A DNA stretch of 24,372 bases, from IMG/VR virus record IMGVR_UViG_3300034072_000605, positions 1 through 24,372 of that record. One strand, given 5' to 3'. The notes beneath the pieces are model-generated. The model ran no database searches. It was not told where the DNA came from and saw nothing but the letters and a program-made list of their open reading frames with translations. Shown here one piece after another: positions 1-5,662 of the stretch. The position numbers were made by a program, and so were the translations under genes. Source of the stretch: a virus. Numbering within the stretch: the stretch's first letter is position 1; each line of letters opens with the position of its first letter.

Positions 1-789
1 CTGTATTACGAGCATCCGTATAACCCGGACGGCATCCAGCCGGGCAGCTATCGGGGCATCGCGCAAATCGACCCGTATTGGATCAGCCCGATCCTCGACC
101 TTGATGCGTCTGCCGATCCGGGAAGCATCCACTTTTATGAGCCCACTTGGTGGATTATCAACTGGCGCAAGATCCATCGCTCGCATCTCATCATCTACCG
201 GCCTAACCCGGTGGCCGACATCCTCAAGCCTACCTATCTGTACGGCGGCGTGCCCGTGACGCAGCAGATCGCGGAGCGCGTGTTCGCGGCTGAACGTTCG
301 GCCAACGAGGCCCCGCTTTTGGCCCTGACCAAGCGAACCAAGGTCCTTAAGACCGACGTGGCGCAGGCGATGGCTAATCAGGCGGTGCTTGAGGAAAAGC
401 TTGCCAACCAGACGGCGCTCCAGAACAACTTTGGGACGATGATTATCGACAACGACGACGAGGTGATGCATCTCGATACCGCGCTGTCTGATCTTGACGC
501 CCTGATCATGACCCAGTACCAGCTTGTCGCCGCCGCCGCCCGCGTGCCCGCGACCAAGCTGCTGGGCACCACGCCCAAAGGGTTTAACGCGACCGGCGAA
601 TATGACGAGGCGGCCTATCACGAGGAGCTTGAGAGCCTTCAGGCCCTCGATCTGACCCCTCTCCTCAACCGTCACCACGAAATCCTGATGCGCTCCGAGA
701 TCGCGCCGCGATTTAAGCTGGCTCCGGATACCCGCATTTGCATCAAGTGGCATGAGCTTGACGCGCATCATTTTGTTGATTTTCAATGA
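1..789 (+). pseudogene. DUF1073-type phage portal protein, C-terminally truncated, 5' end outside window
   Basis: The frame is open from base 1 (first codon CTG, so the gene starts upstream) to TGA at 787-789, giving 262 residues. The translation has the look of the DUF1073 / HI1409-like portal family: DPYWISP, then FYEPTWW and IHRSHLIIY, then GGVPVTQQIAERV, and near the end LLGTTPKGFNATGE followed by LTPLLNRHHEIL. Portal proteins form the dodecameric ring through which DNA enters the head. Family members normally continue past the motif seen here as KWHELDA; instead the frame diverges and stops eight residues later, so the C-terminus is missing. A second, complete portal of a different family lies at 4317-5654, and a phage needs only one. 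I read this as the remnant of another phage, left by recombination or a tandem prophage junction. The annotation as a portal is firm; calling it broken is inference. Confidence 0.75.
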
Positions 790-886
790 TTTGCGGGTGT
801 TTCGGGTTACGCTTGTGCATTACTTTATGCCCTCCAAAGAAGCCCGGATTCCGTCCAAGAAGTGACCGGGTGTGATTGAGATTCAG

Positions 887-918
887 ACGGCTTTCCGCGC
901 CAACGGAAAGCCGTTTTT
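887..918 (+). terminator. Rho-independent terminator after the portal remnant
   Basis: A perfect 11-bp stem (ACGGCTTTCCG at 887-897 and CGGAAAGCCGT at 904-914) with a six-base loop is followed directly by TTTT at 915-918. It lies about 100 bases after the stop of the portal remnant and probably ends its transcription, separating it from the late operon that begins near 1887. Confidence 0.85.
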
Positions 919-1003
919 ACTTGCGCACTGACACTTTTTCTGCATCAACGCACGCAAGCCAAGACGTTGAAATCAAGCACATATTTTTGCGTTGGATAAC
1001 CTA

Positions 1004-1039
1004 TGGGTTAAGCCGTGGGTTAAGCCGTGGGTTAAGCTA
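1004..1039 (+). repeat. Three tandem 12-bp direct repeats
   Basis: The unit TGGGTTAAGCCG occurs at 1004-1015 and 1016-1027, and a third copy at 1028-1039 differs in its last two bases. Directly downstream (about 1041-1069) is a looser repetition of GCATGTCG. The spacing of 12 bp differs from the 11-bp array that follows, so these are two distinct repeat families. Confidence 0.85.
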
Positions 1040-1157
1040 GTTGCGTCGCATGTCGTTGCATGTCGCGCGTTACATCGCATTACAGGCGACTCGGCGCACT
1101 TTTGCGCCCAGCAAGATCCACTCAACGAAAAATTTCGTTCAGTAACCTGCCCGCAAA

Positions 1158-1260
1158 TGCTTGAAGAGTGCTTGAGCAGTGCTTGAGCAGTGCTTGAGCA
1201 ATGCTTGAGCAGTGCTTGAGCAATGCTTGAGCAGTGCTTGAGCAATGCTTGAGCAATGCT
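1158..1260 (+). repeat. Array of about nine 11-bp near-palindromic direct repeats
   Basis: Eight copies of TGCTTGAGCAR (R is A or G) run head to tail from 1169 to 1256. A degenerate copy precedes them (1158-1168) and a four-base remnant follows (1257-1260). Each unit is itself nearly palindromic, with TGCT and AGCA flanking a central TG. The 11-bp period is close to one turn of the DNA helix, so bound protein would line up on one face. This is the layout of operator arrays and replication iterons; which one applies here is unknown. Confidence 0.9.
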
Positions 1261-1653
1261 ACAAGCATAGGCCGATAATTTGTTATCAATGACTTATGCG
1301 GCTTGGCGTGCTAATTGTGTCAACGGGCTGAAAGTCCAGCCCATCAGAAATTGACATGCGCATCATCTGCATTGCTATCAGGCAATACCCCGCCCCCGCT
1401 AATCCCGGCACCCAAGTGCATAGCGTTGCGGGCCAATGATCTAGGCTACCTATCCAGCGGATGCCCGTATGGTGGGCCAGACCTCCCGGCCTGCATCTAT
1501 ATCCCCGGTGCGGAGGGTACTTTAAAGCGCCGTACGAATGTCCGCTTTCTCGCGTCACGCTATTGGGCAGTGTCGCAGGGGTGGGGGTGGGTCCCGGTAG
1601 CACATCGGCTTTGAGGGCTGCGCCGAAAACAGTTGGGACAAATATCAATGATG

Positions 1654-1682
1654 TTGACTTCATTTGTACCGTTTGGTACAAG
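1654..1682 (+). promoter_or_regulatory. Candidate promoter with a palindromic operator over the -10
   Basis: TTGACT (1654-1659) is followed after 17 bases by TACAAG (1677-1682), giving a reasonable -35 and -10 pair. A perfect palindrome, TTGTACC-gttt-GGTACAA (1664-1681), covers the spacer and most of the -10, so a dimeric repressor bound there would block RNA polymerase. Transcription would start near 1690 and run towards the terminator at 1726-1759 and the terminase genes. The boxes and palindrome are visible; promoter activity is inferred. Confidence 0.5.
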
Positions 1683-1725
1683 GAAAACATCACACAGCGG
1701 GAATTTGTCCGAGAACCGCTGCTTT

Positions 1726-1759
1726 GGGGCCGGGAGAGTGACATCCACCGGCCCCTTTT
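1726..1759 (+). terminator. Intrinsic terminator ending a short leader RNA before the late genes
   Basis: An 8-bp all-GC stem (GGGGCCGG at 1726-1733, CCGGCCCC at 1748-1755) with a 14-base loop is followed by TTTT (1756-1759). A second hairpin just upstream pairs CAGCGG (1695-1700) with CCGCTG (1716-1721). With the promoter at 1654-1682 this would give a structured RNA of about 70 nt, or a leader that must be read through to express the terminase operon. Confidence 0.6.
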
Positions 1760-1886
1760 CTATGTCACATCCATTAAATAAAATCAAGCGCCACGGAAAA
1801 CGCCAGCAAAAGGTGATGCCAAGGCGTTTGCGTTCGCCTATACTTGGTGCTTGCAATGCCATGCAAGTAAATCCATGGAGGGCTAT

Positions 1887-2357
1887 ATGTCACGAGGGCG
1901 ACCGACAAAGTACGACCCGAATTTTCATCCCATCTGGGCTGAAAAACTTGCAAAACTTGGGGCGACAAACGACGAAATCGCCGAAAATTTTGATGTTGCT
2001 CCTTCGACTATTTGGGAATGGAAGCAGCAATATCCTACTTTTTCGAACGCCATCAAAAGTGGCAAGGATTTTGCAGACGCTGAAGTCGCATCGAAACTGT
2101 TCGCCCGTGCAACGGGATACGAACATCCTGAGGACGATATCAAGGTGGTTAATGGCGAAATCGTCATAACGCCGACAGTCAAGCGATATCCGCCTGACAC
2201 AGCCGCCGCCTTCATCTGGCTGAAAAACCGGCAGCCCAAAAAATGGCGCGACCGCCAGCCGGAAGAGCACGATGACGAAGGGGCCACTCCCACTAAAATC
2301 GTGGTCGAGGTAAAGGACGCGCGGAAGCCGGATCCCGATCCCGATGCCCAGCCTTAA
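1887..2357 (+). CDS. terS: Terminase small subunit
   Basis: This 156-residue protein is the likely DNA-recognition subunit of the packaging motor: it binds the phage packaging site and hands DNA to the large subunit. After a basic N-terminus (GRPTKYDP) comes a helix-turn-helix at about residues 24-46 (ATNDEIAENFDVAPSTIWEW). Next is the helical assembly region with LFARATGYEHPEDD, then the segment AAAFIWLKNRQPKKWRDR that is common in phage small terminases, and an acidic, proline-rich tail. I chose the ATG at 1887 because GGAGGG lies four bases upstream (1877-1882) and the protein then begins with the usual GRPTKY; an earlier in-frame start would add 12 unlikely residues. Its last 14 bases overlap the large-subunit gene, which suggests translational coupling. 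It is the first gene after the leader unit at 1654-1759. Confidence 0.85.
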   Translation: MSRGRPTKYDPNFHPIWAEKLAKLGATNDEIAENFDVAPSTIWEWKQQYPTFSNAIKSGKDFADAEVASKLFARATGYEHPEDDIKVVNGEIVITPTVKRYPPDTAAAFIWLKNRQPKKWRDRQPEEHDDEGATPTKIVVEVKDARKPDPDPDAQP

Positions 2358-4314
2358 CGTTCCTCAGGCCAAGTTTTTACAGTTAGGCACCAAGTACCGG
2401 GCTTACGTGGCCGGGTTTGGCTGCCTGCGCGGCAGCACCGAAGTGCTGACCGAGTACGGGCCTATGCCGATTGCGGAAATAGATAGGCCAATGCGCGTTC
2501 TATCTTGGTCGGCGACGAATAGTCGATACGAGCTGTCTCTAAGTGGCGGTGCGTTCCCAAAAGGTAAGGGGAGGCTATACCAAGTTTCGACGCCGCGAGG
2601 AGTATTTGTCGCAAGCGCACATCACCGCGTGCTCTGCGCTGACGGTGTATATCGATGCGTGGCAGACCTGAGCGTAGGTGTGGCGATACGCGTTGCTTCC
2701 GAAGAGCTTCTTCGCTCCAATTTGGCACTTTGCCCGAAATCGTCGCATGCAGGTGGTCTGTATTCGCCGGAAAAACTCGCAGATTACTTGGGGCATTATG
2801 CAGATGCAGCCCGTCGATATGGTCAACGACTTCTTCCGGGGTCAGATGGCGGCCAATCGCAATCTCTGCAACAAGACGGTGCTCAAGAATTTGTCCGCTT
2901 GAACGCGCATACGGATGACCCGCCGGGGCACGGACTAAAGCGCATCGGCAGAAGTCAGGCACATGACCAAAACTCTAAAGAATACAGCAAGATCACATCA
3001 CTTTCGCTGCTGGATTTAGAGGAGGTGTATTATGACTTGCAGGTTTTGGACAACAACAACTACGTCACTGTAGACGGCGCAGTGCATCACAACAGCGGCA
3101 AGACTTGGGTTGGCTCCGGCGCTCTGTGCGCCCACGCTTGGGAGTGGCCTAAAATAACGATGGGGTATTTTGCCCCGAGCTATCCGCAGATCCGGGACAT
3201 TTTTTATCAGACGATTGAGGAGGTTGCGCACGACTGGGGACTGACGGTGGATATCAAACAGGCGAACAAAGAGGTTCACCTGTACAGCGGTCGGCAGTAC
3301 CGATCCACAATCATCTGCCGGTCCATGGACGCGCCGCAAAACATTGTGGGCTTTAAAATCGGCCATGCGATGGTTGACGAACTTGACGTGATGCCCGCGG
3401 CAAAGGCCGAACTGGCATGGCGAAAAATCATCGCCCGTATGCGTTACAACGTTGACGGCCTCAAAAACGGCGTCGATGTTACGACAACGCCGGAAGGTTT
3501 CCGATTTACATATCAACGCTTTGTCAAATCAGTTCGCGACAATCCGGAGCTTGCAGCTACCTACGGCTTAGTGCAGGCCAGCACGTATGACAACGCCGCC
3601 AACCTTCCGGACGATTACATCTCGTCGCTGATGGGAGACTACCCCCCGCAGCTGATCAAAGCGTATCTTGGGGGGGAATTTGTCAACCTGACGAGCGGTA
3701 CGGTCTATCACGCCTACAGCCGGGTTGATAACGCATCATCTGAAACCATCCGTGATGGCGAAACCCTGCACATCGGCATGGATTTTAACGTCGGCAAAAT
3801 GGCCGCCGTCGTGCACGTGTCAAGGCCGCCGGAACTGCACGCTGTTGAGGAGATTATCAACGCCTATGACACGCCGGACATGGTGCGACGCATCCAAGAG
3901 CGGTATTGGCGATTTGAAAACGGAAAATATGTGAAAAGCCGCGAAATGCGCATTTACCCCGACGCATCAGGGGGTAGCAGAAAATCTGTCAACGCGGCGG
4001 AGTCAGATATAGCCCTCCTGCGACAGGCCGGGTTCACGGTCATCTCGGATGCGGCGAACCCGCCGGTTAAGGACCGCGTCAACGCCATGAACGGTCTATT
4101 CTTGAATGCGGCAGGCCAGCGGCGGTACAAGGTAAACCATCAGGGGTGTCCCTCCTACGCGCACGCACTTGAACAGCAGGTTTGGGCGGCGAACGGGGAG
4201 CCGGACAAAAGCCAAGGGAATGACCATGCCAACGACGCGGCGGGCTATGTCGTCGCCAAACTGCATCCGATTGTTAAGCGACAGCTAAAAACCATCAGCG
4301 TACAGGGGTTCTGA
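2344..4314 (+). CDS. terL: Terminase large subunit with an intein in its Walker A motif
   Basis: The 656-residue precursor is the ATPase and nuclease that cuts concatemeric DNA and pumps it into the head. Residues 27-250 are an intein (separate entry); removing them leaves 432 residues, a normal length for this family. Splicing joins AGFG to SGKT, creating the P-loop AGFGSGKTWVGS. The rest of the motor follows. Walker B is HAMVDELD, with Asp345 and Glu346 in precursor numbering, and the coupling motif is VTTTPEG (379-385). The RNase H-like nuclease has candidate metal ligands Asp480 in IGMDFNVGK, Asp540 in IYPDASGG and Asp631 in HANDAAGYVV. The ATG at 2344 overlaps the small-subunit gene. Without splicing the ATPase site is split, so this gene should be inactive until the intein excises. 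Confidence 0.95.
   Translation: MPSLNVPQAKFLQLGTKYRAYVAGFGCLRGSTEVLTEYGPMPIAEIDRPMRVLSWSATNSRYELSLSGGAFPKGKGRLYQVSTPRGVFVASAHHRVLCADGVYRCVADLSVGVAIRVASEELLRSNLALCPKSSHAGGLYSPEKLADYLGHYADAARRYGQRLLPGSDGGQSQSLQQDGAQEFVRLNAHTDDPPGHGLKRIGRSQAHDQNSKEYSKITSLSLLDLEEVYYDLQVLDNNNYVTVDGAVHHNSGKTWVGSGALCAHAWEWPKITMGYFAPSYPQIRDIFYQTIEEVAHDWGLTVDIKQANKEVHLYSGRQYRSTIICRSMDAPQNIVGFKIGHAMVDELDVMPAAKAELAWRKIIARMRYNVDGLKNGVDVTTTPEGFRFTYQRFVKSVRDNPELAATYGLVQASTYDNAANLPDDYISSLMGDYPPQLIKAYLGGEFVNLTSGTVYHAYSRVDNASSETIRDGETLHIGMDFNVGKMAAVVHVSRPPELHAVEEIINAYDTPDMVRRIQERYWRFENGKYVKSREMRIYPDASGGSRKSVNAAESDIALLRQAGFTVISDAANPPVKDRVNAMNGLFLNAAGQRRYKVNHQGCPSYAHALEQQVWAANGEPDKSQGNDHANDAAGYVVAKLHPIVKRQLKTISVQGF
2422..3093 (+). 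other. Intein (Hint splicing domain) inside terL, 224 residues
   Basis: The intein runs from Cys27 to Asn250 of the terminase precursor, with Ser251 as the first residue after it. Block A is CLRGSTEVLTEYGPMPIAEI, beginning with the nucleophilic Cys. Block B is FVASAHHRVL (about residues 88-97), where a Ser-x-x-His replaces the more usual Thr-x-x-His. Block F is VYYDLQVLDNNNYVTVDG, and block G is VHHN followed by Ser. All residues needed for splicing are present, so it is probably active. Between block B and block F, roughly residues 115-220, the plus-strand frame encodes low-complexity, unrecognisable protein rather than an endonuclease; the endonuclease is on the other strand here. Several codons in the intein (ATA, AGG, CTA, AGT) are less common in the flanking gene, in line with a separate origin. 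Confidence 0.93.
2462..2962 (-). CDS. HNH homing endonuclease encoded antisense within the intein
   Basis: The minus-strand frame gives 166 residues. Residues 1-90 read as a standard HNH endonuclease of the HNH_3 type: ALVRAPAGHPYA, then LEHRLVAEIAIGRHLTPEE, then VVDHIDG (Asp47-His48), HNAPSNLRVF (Asn56, Asn60) and TDHLHA (His70), ending with KVPNWSEEALRKQR. The order and spacing of EHR, GR-L-PEE, D/H-H-IDG, NL and the last His are those of the family, so chance is very unlikely. These enzymes cut intein-less alleles and so spread the intein. The only in-frame start is GTG at 2960-2962, because a TAG lies just upstream (2975-2977); its ribosome site is poor. CAACAA/ATTATG (3051-3056, 3029-3034) could be a minus-strand -35/-10 pair, weakly. 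Residues 95-166 run back over the Hint-coding part and match nothing I know. Confidence 0.8.
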   Translation of the reverse strand: MPDFCRCALVRAPAGHPYARSSGQILEHRLVAEIAIGRHLTPEEVVDHIDGLHLHNAPSNLRVFPANTDHLHATISGKVPNWSEEALRKQRVSPHLRSGLPRIDIHRQRRARGDVRLRQILLAASKLGIASPYLLGTHRHLETARIDYSSPTKIERALAYLFPQSA

Positions 4315-4316
4315 TC

Positions 4317-5654
4317 ATGAGTTACGAAAAAACGCATCCGATGTATGCGGCACACCTCCCCGAGTGGCAGAGGATCCGCGCCTGTTGCGCTGGCGGCGAT
4401 GCAGTCAAAGAGGCCGGGGAACGCTATCTTCCCAAGCCGGGCGGGCTGACCGACAAGGAATACGCGGCGTACAAGGACCGCGCTCTGTTTTTTGGGGCTA
4501 CGGGCCGGACGGTAGACGGTCTTTTGGGCGCGATGTTTCGCAAGGATCCGAGCATCACGCTGCCGGACAATATGGCATACCTCCTTTCCAACGCGGACGG
4601 GGCCGGGACAAGCCTGAATGTATTCCTGCGGTCGGTGGCAAAGGAAGTGCTGACCATGGGGCGTCACGGCCTGCTGACCGAGATTGACCGATTTGGGAAC
4701 CCATACCTCGTTTCTTATGCCGCTGAAAACATTCGCAACTGGCGCGAAACGAGCGAAGACCAGACGGTCGTCGATCAGGTTATTTTGCGGGAAATCCACA
4801 CCGTTCCCGCGCCGGATGGTTTCGGCGCGACATACGAAGAGCGCTACAGAGTTTTGGAGCTTGAGGGCGGCCAATATATCCAGACCGTCTACGGCGCGGC
4901 GGGCTCTCAGGGCATCCGAGAGGAGCCTGTGGTTCGGGGCCGGGCACTTGGCTACATCCCGTTTACCTTTGTTGGGTCGGACAATCTGTCACCGGCGGTC
5001 GGAAAGTCGCCCGTTTCTGAGCTGTCAGCCGTCAACATCAGCCACTACGTGACGCAGGCCGACCTTGAGCACGCCGCCCACTGGACGGGCCTGCCAACTC
5101 TCGTCGTGATCGGAGCAAGCGATGAAAACACATCGCTGCGCGTAGGCTCCTCCGAAGCTGTTTTGCTGCCGCCCGGTGGCGATATGAAATTCGTCGAATT
5201 TACCGGGGCCGGTCTGTCAGTCCTCAGTGAGCGGGCCGCCGCAAAAGAAAGCTACATGGTACTCCTCGGCGCTCGTCTGCTTGAGGAGCAAAAAAAGGCA
5301 GCGGAAACAGCAGAGTCGAAGCGCCTGCAATATTCAGGCGAAAATAGCATCCTCGCTCAGATCGCTAACCTTGTGTCTGAGGCCGTCACGCGGAACCTTG
5401 TTTACGCCTACAAAATCATCACAAACTCTGATGCGGATGTCGGGGCAGATACCGTTTCAGTGTCCCTTAACACCGACTTTTTCGATGCAAAGCTGACGTC
5501 TGATCAGGCAACGGCAATCGTGTCGCTCTATCAAAACGGCCTGATGTCTCAGCGGTCAGCGGTCTGGAACCTGCAACAGGGTGAGGTTCTGCCGCCGGAC
5601 ACGACGGTCGAGGCGGAAATTGACGCCATCGAAACCACGCCCCCGGCTGTTTGA
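4317..5654 (+). CDS. Phage portal protein, DUF4055 type
   Basis: The 445-residue protein fits the DUF4055 portal family in length and sequence: an N-terminal segment KTHPMYAAHLPEWQRIR, then GGLTDKEYAAYKDRALFFGATGRTVDGLLG and FRKDP, then GRHGLLTEID and a long mixed region. Near the C-terminus (about 325-355) is a helix rich in Glu, Lys and Ala of the kind that lines the portal tunnel. It would form the ring at one head vertex, the docking site for terminase and later for the neck proteins. The ATG lies two bases after the terminase stop with AGGGG at 4304-4308. This is the functional portal of the module; the DUF1073 fragment at 1-789 belongs to another family. Confidence 0.88.
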   Translation: MSYEKTHPMYAAHLPEWQRIRACCAGGDAVKEAGERYLPKPGGLTDKEYAAYKDRALFFGATGRTVDGLLGAMFRKDPSITLPDNMAYLLSNADGAGTSLNVFLRSVAKEVLTMGRHGLLTEIDRFGNPYLVSYAAENIRNWRETSEDQTVVDQVILREIHTVPAPDGFGATYEERYRVLELEGGQYIQTVYGAAGSQGIREEPVVRGRALGYIPFTFVGSDNLSPAVGKSPVSELSAVNISHYVTQADLEHAAHWTGLPTLVVIGASDENTSLRVGSSEAVLLPPGGDMKFVEFTGAGLSVLSERAAAKESYMVLLGARLLEEQKKAAETAESKRLQYSGENSILAQIANLVSEAVTRNLVYAYKIITNSDADVGADTVSVSLNTDFFDAKLTSDQATAIVSLYQNGLMSQRSAVWNLQQGEVLPPDTTVEAEIDAIETTPPAV

Positions 5655-5662
5655 GGTTGATT

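Larger units (their letters stand above)
790..1886. other. 1.1-kb gene-free region with repeats, hairpins and a control unit
   Basis: No convincing gene lies here; the open frames on both strands have no good ribosome site and no recognisable motif. The region holds, in order, the terminator at 887-918, three 12-bp repeats at 1004-1039, hairpins at 1093-1108 (GGCGCA/TGCGCC) and 1124-1139 (AACGAAA/TTTCGTT), the 11-bp repeat array at 1158-1260, a hairpin at 1325-1342 (GGGCTG/CAGCCC), G-rich runs at 1565-1591, and the promoter-operator-terminator unit at 1654-1759. Its position immediately before the terminase small subunit is where many phages keep their cos or pac packaging site, and repeat arrays also occur at replication origins. 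Either role is inference from position and repeats; nothing in the sequence decides between them. Between 1345 and 1560 I see nothing definite. Confidence 0.7.

Noticed and set aside
786-875. 29-codon frame overlapping the stop of the portal remnant
   Set aside because: ATGA overlap looks like coupling, but the Cys- and Pro-rich product matches nothing and the frame sits just before a terminator.
973-1245. Minus-strand frame of 90 codons across the repeat region
   Set aside because: It stays open because the 11- and 12-bp repeat units contain no stop in that frame. The product is a string of repeat translations (LLKHCSS, LTHG) with no ribosome site.
1158-1260. CRISPR array
   Set aside because: Units are 11 bp and directly adjacent, with no spacers and no cas genes nearby.
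1286-1744. Open frames of 152 codons (minus) and 99 codons (plus, 1315-1614)
   Set aside because: No recognisable family, no convincing start, and the minus frame runs through the terminator and operator. A minus-strand TTGACA near 1323 lacks a good -10 partner.
790-1886. tRNA gene or attachment site in the gene-free region
   Set aside because: I found no cloverleaf or tRNA 3' end and no integrase in the window, so an att site cannot be supported.
2655-2918. Plus-strand frame of 87 codons within the intein region
   Set aside because: It is the complement of the minus-strand HNH gene (its IWSTTSSGVRWRP is the shadow of the LTPEEVVDHIDG motif) and is not a separate gene.
3670-3676. Run of seven G in terL as a possible frameshift or sequencing error
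   Set aside because: The frame is continuous and the residues encoded (YLGGEF) fit the family, so no shift is needed.
4245-4874. Minus-strand frame of 209 codons opposite terL and portal
   Set aside because: No domain, no ribosome site, and it overlaps two well-supported plus-strand genes.
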